Shown here: piece after piece, positions 11,293 to 22,090 of the stretch
Layout of the letters: each line of letters starts with the position of its first letter
Position numbering within the stretch: the stretch's first letter is position 1
DNA from: an uncultured Kordiimonas sp.
Lineage (GTDB): Bacteria > Pseudomonadota > Alphaproteobacteria > Sphingomonadales > Kordiimonadaceae
Assembly (NCBI GenBank): GCA_947492375.1
Contig: CANLMI010000002.1
Location: forward strand, 807,529 to 871,528
Length of the DNA stretch: 64,000 bases
Direction of reading: 5' to 3'
The notes under the pieces: generated by a model
The model's input: the letters and a program-made list of their open reading frames with translations, nothing else
Told to the model about the DNA's origin: nothing
Databases searched by the model: none
Program-made: the position numbers and the translations under genes

Positions 11293-11865
11293 TTATGCAT
11301 TTGTCTTTGGCGAAAGAGGTATTGGCAAGATATCAATGCCTTCATCAATCAACTCGGCAGTCTCATCAGCACTGGCTTCGCCGTAAATTCCGCGCTCTAC
11401 TGTTTCACCATAATGGATTTTACGCGCTTCCTCAGCAAACTCTTTACCAACATAATCACAATTTTCTTCAACGTGTTTTTTGATAGCTTTCGTGAATTCT
11501 TGTGCAACTTCCGCCAGTTCCTTAGAAATTTCAGCTTTTGGTTCTTTAATAGCCATATCTGGGGAAGCAGTCTTTGACGCATGTGCTGGCTTCCTGATCG
11601 TTTGTGAACTGTCAGCATTTGATTTGGCCATAGGCAATACGTCATGCGCCTCAGATGACGTATGCGGCAACACTGATGAACCTGTCACTTTCTGATTGGA
11701 CTTCACCCCTACATTTGGCGCCATAATTGCCTTTTCAACATCAGAGGAACCACAAAAAGGGCATTCAACAATACCCTTCTGTTTTTGCTCTGCGTAGGCA
11801 CTGGAAGATTGAAACCAAGCTTCAAATTTATGGTTATTGTCGCATTTTAAATCAAAAACAATCAT
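11293..11865 (-). CDS. DUF1178 family protein
   Basis: MIVFDLKCDNNHKFEAWFQSS...CPFCGSSDVEKAIMAPNV...HVEENCDYVGKEFAEEARKIHYGE. Confidence 0.88.
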   Translation of the reverse strand: MIVFDLKCDNNHKFEAWFQSSSAYAEQKQKGIVECPFCGSSDVEKAIMAPNVGVKSNQKVTGSSVLPHTSSEAHDVLPMAKSNADSSQTIRKPAHASKTASPDMAIKEPKAEISKELAEVAQEFTKAIKKHVEENCDYVGKEFAEEARKIHYGETVERGIYGEASADETAELIDEGIDILPIPLSPKTNA

Positions 11866-11886
11866 ATGCTCTTTATTTCCTGAATA

Positions 11887-12714
11887 TCAGCTTGAGGCGT
11901 TGACCAATTCAAAAGGTCGAGAATGCATCAACGACGGCATTCTTTTACGAGTTTCGTCAACTTTTTCAAGAGAAAGGTCAGCCGAGATATAACCAACTTC
12001 AGAGCCGCCATCCGCGACCACACGACCCCAAGGGTCAATAATTAAACTGTGACCATAAGTCTCGCGACCAGTTTCATGCAGCCCTGTCTGAGCAGCAGCC
12101 AATACAAAGGCACCTGTTTCTATCGCTCGTGCCTTCAACAAAGTATGCCAATGCGCTCTGCCTGTTGGTACAGTAAACGCCGCCGGGATCATAATAACCC
12201 TAGCACCCGCATTGCCATACTGCCTGTAAAGTTCAGGAAAACGAAGGTCGTAACAGATAGATAAACCAACCCTGCCCCAAGGGGTTTCTGCGATTACAGC
12301 CTGATCACCGGCACGGTATAAAGCAGATTCACGGTAAGTTTCACCCGCACCCAAATCAACATCAAAAAGATGTATCTTATCATAACGGGCCGTGACGCAT
12401 CCATACTTATCAATCAGAAATGACCGGTTAGCGAGCTTATCATCAGCAATCTTGATAATAAGCGAGCCAATATGAATCCATATACCTAACTCAGCGGCTA
12501 AAGCCTGAAAAGCCTTCAGACCAGGGTCATCATCTTCATAATGGGCTTTTGCCAGAACTTTTGTGCGATCCATTTCCATCATATGGGTTGTTTCTGGGGT
12601 ACTGATAAACTCAGCGCCGTCATTTACAGCCGCACGGATTTGTTCGGTTGCTCTTTCAACAGACGGAACAACCTCTCTGCCTGTTGTTAGCTGAACAAGA
12701 GCAACACGAACCAT
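11887..12714 (-). CDS. Carbon-nitrogen hydrolase (nitrilase/Nit1-type amidase)
   Basis: Glu/Lys/Cys triad context (STPETTHM, YDKIHLFDVD, ICYDLRFPELYR). Confidence 0.9.
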   Translation of the reverse strand: MVRVALVQLTTGREVVPSVERATEQIRAAVNDGAEFISTPETTHMMEMDRTKVLAKAHYEDDDPGLKAFQALAAELGIWIHIGSLIIKIADDKLANRSFLIDKYGCVTARYDKIHLFDVDLGAGETYRESALYRAGDQAVIAETPWGRVGLSICYDLRFPELYRQYGNAGARVIMIPAAFTVPTGRAHWHTLLKARAIETGAFVLAAAQTGLHETGRETYGHSLIIDPWGRVVADGGSEVGYISADLSLEKVDETRKRMPSLMHSRPFELVNASS

Positions 12715-12723
12715 CGTTAGATC

Positions 12724-12981
12724 CTATGCTGCCAGCAAAGGATCTAAACTACCTTGTGCCTCTAATGCATAAAGATCATCGCAGCCACCAATGTGATCAT
12801 CGCCGATCCAAATCTGAGGCACAGAATTTACACCGCCCGCTTTCTGGCGCATTTCCTTGCGAACAGATGGTTTCATATCAACACTAACTTCTTTAAAGTT
12901 AACGCCTTTTTGTTTTAATAGTGCCTTAGCACGCTGACAAAAAGGACAATAACTAGAACTATAGATCACTACGTTTGCCAT
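12724..12981 (-). CDS. grxC: Glutaredoxin 3
   Basis: 85 aa; SSYCPFCQRAK active site, NSVPQIWIGDDHIGGCDDL. Confidence 0.93.
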   Translation of the reverse strand: MANVVIYSSSYCPFCQRAKALLKQKGVNFKEVSVDMKPSVRKEMRQKAGGVNSVPQIWIGDDHIGGCDDLYALEAQGSLDPLLAA

Positions 12982-13112
12982 TTTGGTTTCCTTTAACTCA
13001 AATTCTCGTGCTTATACTTAGGGTAATAGCCCCAATATTAAAAGCACCATACCTCATCATAAATCCGTGAATATTTCGATAACTGACAATGATTTTATCG
13101 ATATTGAGAAAA

Positions 13113-13847
13113 TTAATAGACATTTCCCTTTGCCACACGCGCTAATGTTATCGCAATAACCTCGCGTGCACCTGCTTTTTTTAACGTTGCTGCACATGCG
13201 TTTAATGTAGCTCCTGTGGTATATACATCATCAATCAACAGAATATTTTTATCACGAACATCAGACTGATAACGCTGCTGAACAACGAAAGCGTTTTTTA
13301 CGTTCTGATGTCTTTTTCTTCTATTTAACGTTCCTTGACTAACGGTGTTTTTCGACCTTTTAAGTGCCCTCGTATTAACCAACACATCACCACCGCACGA
13401 CAATGCATAAGCATTTGCAAGCAACTGTGACTGATTAAAGCGCCGTCTAATCAATCGAAAGGGGTGCAGCGGTACTGGTATAATAAGATCAACCGCGTTA
13501 TCCTGAACCATAACATTATTCATTAATTTTGCGAGTGCCGTAAAACCCACAAAAGATCGATTATTTTTCAAAGCCAGAATAAGAGACCGGCCTTTAGTTT
13601 CATATAAAAACACTGAACGAGCACGATCAAAAACAGGTGGGCGCTGCACACAAGAGCCACACACCAAACCTTCTTCTATTTCATAATCGAAAGGCAAGCC
13701 ACAGACTTTGCATAAAGGGTCGATAATAAACGAAAACCCAGACCAACAACGGGCACAAAAATCCCCATCGTTGATAACTCTGTCTCTACAAACAGGGCAT
13801 CGTGGCGGCAAAATAAAATCTACCGCATTTTGTAGGTATATTTTCAT
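13113..13847 (-). CDS. ComF family phosphoribosyltransferase-like protein
   Basis: N-terminal zinc cysteines (CPVCRDR, CARCW, CKVCGLPF, CGSC) and PRPP motif ILLIDDVYTTGATLN. Confidence 0.92.
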   Translation of the reverse strand: MKIYLQNAVDFILPPRCPVCRDRVINDGDFCARCWSGFSFIIDPLCKVCGLPFDYEIEEGLVCGSCVQRPPVFDRARSVFLYETKGRSLILALKNNRSFVGFTALAKLMNNVMVQDNAVDLIIPVPLHPFRLIRRRFNQSQLLANAYALSCGGDVLVNTRALKRSKNTVSQGTLNRRKRHQNVKNAFVVQQRYQSDVRDKNILLIDDVYTTGATLNACAATLKKAGAREVIAITLARVAKGNVY

Positions 13848-13936
13848 AGTGCGCCATCACTGATACGGTGAACTTACCTATCAGTATTATTGTAAAACAA
13901 GTTGCATGCAAATAAATCCTGCTTTAGGGCAAAGAC

Positions 13937-14773
13937 ATGAAAAAAAATAATCATATTGAAACCGATATCACTATTTTTGACCATCAACAGGTTCATAGAA
14001 GCTTTCAACGCAGTCAAAATATGCCCAATGACCACACCTTTCTGCAAAAAGAAATTGCAGACCGGATGCATGACAGGCTGTTAGATATAAACAGATCATT
14101 TGACATAATCTGTGACCTTGGCGGACTCGCAGAAGTTGACGTAATGTCAGATACTTCAGCTATCACAACTATAAAAAACTTTCCCTCTGAGCTGCTGGAC
14201 TTAAGGGCCGGACAGTATGACCTGATCGTTTCTAACCTGCGCATGCATTGGGTTAATGATTTACCTGGGCTCTTAATTCAAGCAAACCAAGCGCTAAAAC
14301 CAGATGGCTTATTAATGGCATCAATTTTTGGCGGCGATACCCTACATGAACTGAGACACTCTCTTATTACCGCCGAAGCCGAGCTTATAAGCGGCGCCAA
14401 CGCACGTATTTCACCTTTTGCCGATGTTCGGGATATTGGCAGTATCCTACAACGTGCAGGTTTTGCATTACCCGTCACTGATATGGACACTATTACAGTA
14501 ACTTACGAACATCCCTTGAAGCTTATGCAAGACCTGCGTGGTATGGGGGAAACAAATGCCTTAATGCATCGCTCCAGAAAATTCATGCGCCGCGATGTTT
14601 TAATGCGGGCATGCGAGATTTATTTCCGCGACTATGCAGGAAGCAATGGGCGTATACCTGCAACATTTCAAATTATATATATGACAGGGTGGCACCCGCA
14701 TGAAAGCCAGCAAAAACCTCTAAAACCTGGCAGCGGAAAGGTAAGTTTACGGGATGCACTGGGGAAAAAATAA
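13937..14773 (+). CDS. BioC/NDUFAF5-like SAM-dependent methyltransferase
   Basis: Divergent from comF; ICDLGG..., DLIVSNLRMHWVNDLPGLL, GGDTLHELR, ARISPFADVRDIG. Confidence 0.85.
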   Translation: MKKNNHIETDITIFDHQQVHRSFQRSQNMPNDHTFLQKEIADRMHDRLLDINRSFDIICDLGGLAEVDVMSDTSAITTIKNFPSELLDLRAGQYDLIVSNLRMHWVNDLPGLLIQANQALKPDGLLMASIFGGDTLHELRHSLITAEAELISGANARISPFADVRDIGSILQRAGFALPVTDMDTITVTYEHPLKLMQDLRGMGETNALMHRSRKFMRRDVLMRACEIYFRDYAGSNGRIPATFQIIYMTGWHPHESQQKPLKPGSGKVSLRDALGKK

Positions 14774-14812
14774 GGCTACACTAACCAGAATTAAATCGTC
14801 TTAACTCTATTA

Positions 14813-15376
14813 TTATGTGTCAATAATAGTAAGGCTGGGCCAGCGTTCACACCAATTTTTCTTAGCGATTCTGTTATGAAACCCTTTAAGGTCACATCGT
14901 TTCATAATTGGTGTAACGCGAAGGATATGATTACATAAATCTGTAAAACCAAACGGCGCAATAAACTGTAAATTTTCAGAACTGTCTAATCTAACGCCAA
15001 CTGTTGTCGCAGTCTCTGCCCAATGCTTTAAAGCATGTTCAAGGCTTGAAAATGGTTTATGGCCGCCAAAGATATGCATACGCGCCTGATTTCTAACTTG
15101 CCAGGGAGCATTAAGAGCCTCAGTTAATTTTTTTTCTAATTGATAATCTATATCAGCACTAATGTTGATGTCGTCGAAATAGATTACATCAATATCCAAA
15201 TCAGAATATACATTAGACTGATCATATAAATGATCCCAAATACGATTTCGAACAAATCCTGCGGCTATATAGACCTCTGGCATAAAAAACTGCACCAGCT
15301 TTAACGCTTCAATAAAATACTGATCTGCCCTTAAAAGTGCTCGAAAATCATTAAAATCAATGCAGGCAATTTGCAT
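14813..15376 (-). CDS. Nucleotidyltransferase family protein
   Basis: FVRNRIWDHLYDQSNVYSDLDIDVIYFDD pattern. Confidence 0.75.
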   Translation of the reverse strand: MQIACIDFNDFRALLRADQYFIEALKLVQFFMPEVYIAAGFVRNRIWDHLYDQSNVYSDLDIDVIYFDDINISADIDYQLEKKLTEALNAPWQVRNQARMHIFGGHKPFSSLEHALKHWAETATTVGVRLDSSENLQFIAPFGFTDLCNHILRVTPIMKRCDLKGFHNRIAKKNWCERWPSLTIIDT

Positions 15377-15856
15377 TTACAGAAAGTCACGAAGCATCGC
15401 AACAAGGGGAATGTCTGCTTCAGGCATGGGATAATCACCCAGATCGCGAATATAAGCCCATTTTGTTGCCTGACCCTCTTGCGGATTAACAAGGCCTTCC
15501 CATTTACGGCACAAATAAAGCGGCATCAATAAATGAAATTTTTCATAGGAATGGGATGCAAAAGCGAAAGGCGCAAGGCACGCAGCGGTAATATCAATAT
15601 CCAGCTCTTCTTTGCATTCCCGAATTAATGCAGCTTCCGGTATCTCACCTTCTTCCACTTTACCGCCAGGAAACTCCCATAAGCCTGCCATCGATTTACC
15701 TTCAGGGCGCTGCGCAATCAAAACGCGGCCATCAACATCAATGAGCGCAATGGCAGCAACCAGCACCACAGGCAAGTCAGCATCTATTCGAACATTTGGT
15801 TCAGGACAATCATCATTCATAGATTGAGGTTTAGGAAGAATTCCAGCCAAACTCAA
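15377..15856 (-). CDS. mutT: NUDIX hydrolase, MutT-like 8-oxo-dGTP diphosphatase
   Basis: Nudix box GGKVEEGEIPEAALIRECKEELDI. Confidence 0.92.
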   Translation of the reverse strand: MSLAGILPKPQSMNDDCPEPNVRIDADLPVVLVAAIALIDVDGRVLIAQRPEGKSMAGLWEFPGGKVEEGEIPEAALIRECKEELDIDITAACLAPFAFASHSYEKFHLLMPLYLCRKWEGLVNPQEGQATKWAYIRDLGDYPMPEADIPLVAMLRDFL

Positions 15857-15950
15857 GCCCTAACTTTTCCTACACTCTATACAGTGTCCGATGGTCAGCA
15901 GAAAACATAACTAGACCACTATATCAAACGATCAACTTCATTAGTTTTAA

Positions 15951-16220
15951 TCAGTATGCAGCTTGAACAATTTCGACATCATTCTCATGATAAGAACGTG
16001 GATTTTGCACATCATGTGACGAAAGCTTTTTTCTTACTTCTTCTTTCGCACCGATACGAGCGTTAACAACACGCTGGGCACGGTTCACTTCAGATTGCAT
16101 ATATCTTAGTTCTTTAAGCTTTTCCGCGCGTTCATTCCCATGCTTTTTCAAAGCATCTGTTAAAGCATTGTTTAACTCATCCAAAAACTTTAATTGAATA
16201 CTATAGTCTATGCTCGTCAT
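15951..16220 (-). CDS. Conserved hypothetical protein (coiled-coil-like)
   Basis: Downstream of argJ; GGAG Shine-Dalgarno upstream of internal ATG (MTSIDYS) at 16220. Confidence 0.55.
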   Translation of the reverse strand: MTSIDYSIQLKFLDELNNALTDALKKHGNERAEKLKELRYMQSEVNRAQRVVNARIGAKEEVRKKLSSHDVQNPRSYHENDVEIVQAAY

Positions 16221-16355
16221 AAATTTCTCCAACACAAAACTCATTTATTTGGAGAAACCAATCAAATTTTATGCCAGATATTTTTTCTTTTAAAAACAAA
16301 TAGATACAGACATAAAAAACAAGAATAGTTACATTTTTCCTAGTGAACCACCTGT

Positions 16356-17594
16356 TTAACTGCGGTAATCGGCATTTATGTCTATATACTGATGGGTCAG
16401 ATCACATGTCCAGATAGTTGCATGACCAACACCAACACCAACATCAACAGTAATGTCAATATCCTGTCCTTTCATGTAATCTGCGGCACCTTCCTCTGAG
16501 TAATCAGGGTGAACAGCACCATCTACTGCGATTAATTGTTTACCTATCCATATTTTCAGAGCGTCACGATTTGCGGCTTCCCCTGATTTACCAACCGCCA
16601 TAACTATCCTGCCCCAATTAGGGTCCTCACCTGCAATTGCTGTTTTAACAAGTGGGCTATTAGCAATTGATTTACCAATGACATGGGCGGCATGGTCACT
16701 TTCAGCACCCTTAACACCAACGGTAACAAACTTTTGTGCCCCTTCTCCGTCACGGACAATCTGATGTGCCAAATCTATCATGACAGCCTGAAAACACGCT
16801 TTAAACTGATCTATTCTGGTATCAGCAGTAGAATCGATTATTTCATTGCCCGCTGCGCCTGTAGCAAAGGCTAAGACACAATCATTTGTCGAGGTATCAC
16901 CATCAACCGTAATCGAATTAAAACTGTTATATACTGTTTCTGTTAGAATTTCTTGCAGGCACTTTTGGCTGATTGCAGCATCAGTCGCTACAAAGCCGAG
17001 CATGGTTGCCATATCAGGGGCAATCATTCCAGACCCTTTGGCAATACCTGTGATAGTAATGCTCGCCCCATCACAATCAAAAGTTTTGGATGCTGCTTTT
17101 GGGAACGTATCAGTTGTCATAATTGCCTGAGCAGCGTCATCCCATTGGCTTTCTGATAAGCCCTCTAACAAACCGGGTAACGCTTCATTTATAGGTGATG
17201 CATTCAGTGGTTCCCCAATAACACCTGTTGAAGCAAGTAGAACCTGCTCAACTTTACAACCTGTCAGCTTAGCAGCGGCCTCTGCAACAGCTTGGCAGGC
17301 ATCACGCCCTTTTCGCCCCGTAAAGGCATTAGCATTGCCTGCATTCACGACCAGTACACGTGCATTACCTCCTTCCTCAGTAACTCTTTGACACCATTCA
17401 ACCGGTGCCGCAGCAGTTTTCGAGCGAGTATATACCCCGGCATAAGTGGTCTGCTCATCAAAAACAGCGAGCATAAGATCTTTACGCCCCTGATACCTGA
17501 GTTTTGCTTCAGCAGCAGCAAGCCTCACGCCATTAACGGCTAGAATTGAGGGGCTTTTTTTAGGTGCAAGGGGAGATTTCTTCAACTGTGCCAT
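16356..17594 (-). CDS. argJ: Bifunctional glutamate N-acetyltransferase/amino-acid acetyltransferase
   Basis: ArgJ sequence with VLLASTGVIGEPL, ITGIAKGSGMIAPDMATMLGF cleavage motif. Confidence 0.96.
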   Translation of the reverse strand: MAQLKKSPLAPKKSPSILAVNGVRLAAAEAKLRYQGRKDLMLAVFDEQTTYAGVYTRSKTAAAPVEWCQRVTEEGGNARVLVVNAGNANAFTGRKGRDACQAVAEAAAKLTGCKVEQVLLASTGVIGEPLNASPINEALPGLLEGLSESQWDDAAQAIMTTDTFPKAASKTFDCDGASITITGIAKGSGMIAPDMATMLGFVATDAAISQKCLQEILTETVYNSFNSITVDGDTSTNDCVLAFATGAAGNEIIDSTADTRIDQFKACFQAVMIDLAHQIVRDGEGAQKFVTVGVKGAESDHAAHVIGKSIANSPLVKTAIAGEDPNWGRIVMAVGKSGEAANRDALKIWIGKQLIAVDGAVHPDYSEEGAADYMKGQDIDITVDVGVGVGHATIWTCDLTHQYIDINADYRS

Positions 17595-17868
17595 GATGTT
17601 TACTTTACAGATTAATTAGCGTTTACAGGTTATCAATATATAAATTATGTCGCCATATATGGCACAAGCATTTATACAATTCTGATATATTTTTCCTCTG
17701 ATAACCATTTAATCAAGATTTTTTTAATCAGATCAACGTAATGTCCCAGTTGACACAAGGGCTGGCACTACTTATCTCTGCACCACTTAACTTATAGTAA
17801 TAAATATCTGTAAGCCTGTTTAAAATTGAGCGTTACAGATATCTATTAAAACCGCCAAGGATATATTC

Positions 17869-20688
17869 ATGCTCGGACTGGGTAACATTGCGAAAAAAAT
17901 ATTTGGTACTGCTAATGACCGATATATCTCGAAATTGCAGCCAAAAATAGATGCAATCAACGCGCTGGAAAGCGAGTATGAAAAACTTTCAGATGATGAC
18001 CTGAAAGGTAAAACACAAGAATTTAAAAATCGTCTGGAGAAAGGTGAAACTCTGGATGATTTATTAATCGAAGCATTTGCAACAGTTCGCGAAGCATCAA
18101 AGCGAACACTGGGCCTCAGACATTACGATGTACAGCTTATTGGCGGCATGGTCCTAAATGATAGCTCAATCGCCGAGATGAAAACAGGCGAAGGTAAAAC
18201 ACTTGTTGCAACGCTGGCAGTTTACCTTAATGCCCTTCCAGGTAAAGGCGTTCACGTTGTTACAGTAAATGATTACCTGGCACAACGTGATGCAGAGTGG
18301 ATGTCTGCCGTTTATGGTTTCCTCGGCATGACAACAGGTATTGTTGTTCCAGGCGTTGGCGACGAAGAGCGCCGTGCATCCTATGCGGCTGATATTACAT
18401 ACGGCACAAACAACGAATTTGGTTTCGATTATCTTCGTGACAATATGAAGTTCCACCGTGAAGAAATGGTACAACGTTCATTTGCTTACGCGATTGTTGA
18501 CGAGGTTGATTCCATACTTGTAGACGAAGCACGAACACCACTAATCATCTCTGGTCCAACCGAAGATAAATCTGAGCTTTATGTCACAGTTGACGAAGTT
18601 ATTTCAGGCCTTGAAGAAGGTGACTATGAAAAAGACGAAAAAGGCCGCTCAGTATCCTTAACCGAAGAAGGAACAGAGAAGGTCGAGGGCTTACTACGTG
18701 ACCGTGAGCTTTTAAAATCCAACGACCTGTATGACTATGAAAACACCGCCGTCGTTCATCACGTAGACCAAGCTCTGCGTGCCCGTACAATGTTTGAACG
18801 CGATACAGATTATATCGTACAGGGCGGCAAAGTAATAATCATTGATGAATTCACAGGCCGTATGATGGATGGCCGCCGGTATTCGGGTGGCCTACATCAG
18901 GCATTAGAAGCAAAAGAAAACGTTCAAATTCAACCCGAAAACCAGACGCTTGCTTCCATCACATTCCAGAATTACTTCCGTATGTACCCAAAACTCGCTG
19001 GCATGACAGGTACAGCAGCCACTGAAGCTGAAGAATTTGCCGAGATATATGGCCTTGGCGTTATTGAAATTCCAACCAACATTCCGGTTGCCAGAATTGA
19101 TGAACACGACGAATTTTACAGAACTGCCGATGAAAAATACGAAGCAATTCTAAAGGATATCGAAGAAGCGCAGAAAAAAGGACAACCAGTCCTTGTTGGT
19201 ACTGTTACGATCGATAAATCAGAAATATTGTCCGCATTCCTTAAAAAGCGTAAAGTCAAACACCAGGTACTAAACGCTCGCTACCATGAGCAGGAGGCAT
19301 CAATTGTTGCGCAGGCAGGCCGCGCAGGCGCCGTAACCATCGCAACCAACATGGCTGGTCGCGGCACTGATATTAAATTGGGCGGTAACGCCGAAATGCT
19401 GATTGAAGAAAAAACACTTGGCATCACGGATGAAAAACAGATCGAAGAGATTTCTGCAAAGATTAATGCGGAAACGGAAGCTGAAAAAGAAAAGGTGCTT
19501 GCTGCAGGTGGCTTATATGTAATGGCAACGGAACGCCATGAAAGCCGCAGAATCGATAATCAGCTCCGTGGACGCTCGGGCCGTCAAGGTGACCCTGGAC
19601 GCTCCAAATTCTTTCTGTCGCTACAGGATGATTTAATGCGGATTTTTGGCCCCGAGCGAATGGATAGCATGTTAGTGCGCCTCGGCATTGAAGAAGGTGA
19701 GGCTATTATTCACCCATGGATCAATAAAGCGATCGAAAAAGCACAGCAAAAAGTAGAAGCCCGTAACTATGATATTCGTAAAAACGTCGTGAAATACGAT
19801 GATGTCATGAATGATCAACGCCGTGTTGTTTATGATCAGCGCCGTGAAATCATGGATGCGGAAGAAGTGGGTGAAACCATCAAGGATATGCGTCTTGATG
19901 TTATTCACCATCTTGTAGAAAGCCGTATACCGCCAAAATCTTACCCCGAACAATGGGACATGGATGGACTTCAGGAAGATATTACACGCATTATTGGCCT
20001 GGAAATCCCTGTTATCGATTGGTCAAAAGAAGAAGGCGTTGACGACAACGTCATTATTGAACGCCTTGAACAACAACTTAATGCACACATGGAAGAAAAA
20101 ACCGAAAAATATGGCGCAGGTTTCTGGAACCATGTTGAAAAGAGCCTTCTTTTACAAGTTGTCGATCAAGAATGGAAAGACCACCTCGCGAACCTGGACC
20201 ACTTACGTCAGGGTGTTGGCCTTCGTGCATATGGGCAGCGTGACCCACTTAATGAATATAAGACTGAAGCCTTCTCACTTTTTGAAAATATGCTCTATCA
20301 CACCCGTGAAAGCGTGACACAGCTACTTTCTAACGCTGAACTTGCCCCGCAGGTAGATCCAGCCCAGTTAGTTCCTGAAAGCCCATCAATTTTTGAAGAA
20401 CAACACTTGGACCCCATTACTGGCGAGAACGAGATGACCAGTGGTGTTGACCCAAATGATCCAAGCACCTGGACCGACGTACCAAGAAATGCGCCGTGCC
20501 CATGTGGCTCTGGCAAAAAATTCAAACACTGCCACGGCGACATGGCAAGCGCACAAGCACCGTCACTCCAGCGATCATCTTCGGGCAATAAGCCAATCCA
20601 AAACCCTTTCGGTGATGTTGGCAGAAATGATCAATGCCCTTGTGGCTCCGGCAAAAAATTCAAACATTGCCACGGTGCCATCCAATAA
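17869..20688 (+). CDS. secA: Preprotein translocase ATPase SecA with two C-terminal SEC-C zinc motifs
   Basis: 939 aa; [41 protein letters not shown]-terminus contains [14 protein letters not shown] twice. Confidence 0.97.
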   Translation: MLGLGNIAKKIFGTANDRYISKLQPKIDAINALESEYEKLSDDDLKGKTQEFKNRLEKGETLDDLLIEAFATVREASKRTLGLRHYDVQLIGGMVLNDSSIAEMKTGEGKTLVATLAVYLNALPGKGVHVVTVNDYLAQRDAEWMSAVYGFLGMTTGIVVPGVGDEERRASYAADITYGTNNEFGFDYLRDNMKFHREEMVQRSFAYAIVDEVDSILVDEARTPLIISGPTEDKSELYVTVDEVISGLEEGDYEKDEKGRSVSLTEEGTEKVEGLLRDRELLKSNDLYDYENTAVVHHVDQALRARTMFERDTDYIVQGGKVIIIDEFTGRMMDGRRYSGGLHQALEAKENVQIQPENQTLASITFQNYFRMYPKLAGMTGTAATEAEEFAEIYGLGVIEIPTNIPVARIDEHDEFYRTADEKYEAILKDIEEAQKKGQPVLVGTVTIDKSEILSAFLKKRKVKHQVLNARYHEQEASIVAQAGRAGAVTIATNMAGRGTDIKLGGNAEMLIEEKTLGITDEKQIEEISAKINAETEAEKEKVLAAGGLYVMATERHESRRIDNQLRGRSGRQGDPGRSKFFLSLQDDLMRIFGPERMDSMLVRLGIEEGEAIIHPWINKAIEKAQQKVEARNYDIRKNVVKYDDVMNDQRRVVYDQRREIMDAEEVGETIKDMRLDVIHHLVESRIPPKSYPEQWDMDGLQEDITRIIGLEIPVIDWSKEEGVDDNVIIERLEQQLNAHMEEKTEKYGAGFWNHVEKSLLLQVVDQEWKDHLANLDHLRQGVGLRAYGQRDPLNEYKTEAFSLFENMLYHTRESVTQLLSNAELAPQVDPAQLVPESPSIFEEQHLDPITGENEMTSGVDPNDPSTWTDVPRNAPCPCGSGKKFKHCHGDMASAQAPSLQRSSSGNKPIQNPFGDVGRNDQCPCGSGKKFKHCHGAIQ

Positions 20689-20704
20689 ATAAACAGCATA
20701 CGAT

Positions 20705-20738
20705 CACCCGCATACCACTTAGTATGCGGGTGTTTTTA
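20705..20738 (+). terminator. Rho-independent terminator of secA
   Basis: CACCCGCATAC/GTATGCGGGTG perfect 11-bp stem followed by TTTTTAT. Confidence 0.9.
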
Positions 20739-20854
20739 TATTGAAACACCCTATGCCACATTTCTGCCTTGTTGCTGAACCCTCTCTGAACATACCCCTC
20801 AGAAACACTTAAGCCTAGACTTGCTAATCTCTAATCATAACGATGGAGGAAGTA

Positions 20855-21742
20855 ATGAAACGGTTTAATACAGTTTATAAATATTTTGCTACCACAATAC
20901 TAACAACAGCAATTGCAACAAGCGCCGTCATTGCTGAAGATCGTTATATCAACACCAATACTAACACTTATACATCAGGCTATAACCAGTCTGTATCGGC
21001 GTATCACTATGACCCGAATAGCCAAGCTTTCCGGGCTAAACATACTTTTAAGGTTTATATTGATATCAAAACTGGCAAAAGTGGCCGCGCCGATAAGTTA
21101 GAATATCTTGCATTAGAAACAATTGCGGGTCGTTTACCTTACGGTGTTCAACTGGTTCGAGACCCTCACTATGCCGACCTTGTCATCAAAGCAAATGAAC
21201 AAAACTATGACGCCAGTTTTCGTGTTGTAGACGTTGATTATAAAGACAAAAAATACAAGAAACGCATCCGTTACAATGCAAGCCATGGTAAATGCGGCGG
21301 TCTCTATAAAGCGCACTATAAAAAAGTCGAGGAGCGCGGAACAGGCTATTATGACTATGGTGTTCGTATCCGCATGAAAGGCTATGGCCGAGACCGTACG
21401 CGCCTCAGTGGAAAAGTTGCTGAAAAATATAGTTATGGCGCTGACCTGAAGGCTCAAACCAATTGTGGTCTTCAGCCGACAAATATATTTCCATCAGGGA
21501 AAGTAGCACGCTTGTTTGAGCGTTCACACCCAAGTTATCGCCGCGAAGTTAGGCGAGAATTAAGACGCGAGGCCGCTTGTGATTTAGGGCTAAAGATCGC
21601 TTATATCATTAAAAACAAAGCTAACTATTACTATACTGACCTTGCGAAACGCCTAGCATATCAAGCAGAAGAATATGGTTATAATCAAGAATATGATGAT
21701 CCGTACTATGGCAATCAGAAAGGTCATCATAATAGGCGCTGA
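20855..21742 (+). CDS. Hypothetical secreted protein
   Basis: MKRFNTVYKYFATTILTTAIATSAVIAED signal peptide; ATG at 20855 preceded by GGAGG. Confidence 0.7.
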   Translation: MKRFNTVYKYFATTILTTAIATSAVIAEDRYINTNTNTYTSGYNQSVSAYHYDPNSQAFRAKHTFKVYIDIKTGKSGRADKLEYLALETIAGRLPYGVQLVRDPHYADLVIKANEQNYDASFRVVDVDYKDKKYKKRIRYNASHGKCGGLYKAHYKKVEERGTGYYDYGVRIRMKGYGRDRTRLSGKVAEKYSYGADLKAQTNCGLQPTNIFPSGKVARLFERSHPSYRREVRRELRREAACDLGLKIAYIIKNKANYYYTDLAKRLAYQAEEYGYNQEYDDPYYGNQKGHHNRR

Positions 21743-21750
21743 TAGCGCCT
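21734..21750. repeat. Short perfect inverted repeat spanning the stop codon
   Basis: AGGCGCT-GAT-AGCGCCT. Confidence 0.7.
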
Positions 21751-21832
21751 AAGGGTGGGTTGCCGGCAGTTTGAATGGTTCCCTTTGGGTATCCTCGCTG
21801 TCCGCCATTTTTACTCTGGCAAGACACCAAAT

Positions 21833-21875
21833 AGGTATCCAGCGCATAGTTCTGAGCATTCTGCGCTGGATACCT
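21833..21875. repeat. Long perfect inverted repeat (14-bp arms, 15-nt loop) in convergent intergenic region
   Basis: AGGTATCCAGCGCA ... TGCGCTGGATACCT. Confidence 0.85.
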
Positions 21876-22090
21876 TATATTTATAACTGAATAATTTTTC
21901 TCATAGAAAAGCAATACACCAACATTATCAGTGTTTACGATTACTCTCCAAAAGAAACAGCGGGGCACGATTTTTTATAAATACCTTACAGCAAAACCTC
22001 TTTGACAACGCATTAACCAGCATCCCTGCCCAAAAACCCTCAAGACTTTTAGCAGGAACCGGAAAATTGTGATGTCCTCGCCTTACCTAT

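Noticed and set aside
21770-21880. 6S RNA or SRP RNA identity for the structured intergenic region
   Set aside because: Could not recognise family-specific motifs (e.g. the SRP GGAAG tetraloop/AGCA context); left as an unnamed hairpin.
21621-21968. 115-aa minus-strand ORF
   Set aside because: Overlaps the 3' end of the plus-strand secreted protein gene and covers the hairpin region; no recognisable domain, composition looks like chance read-through.
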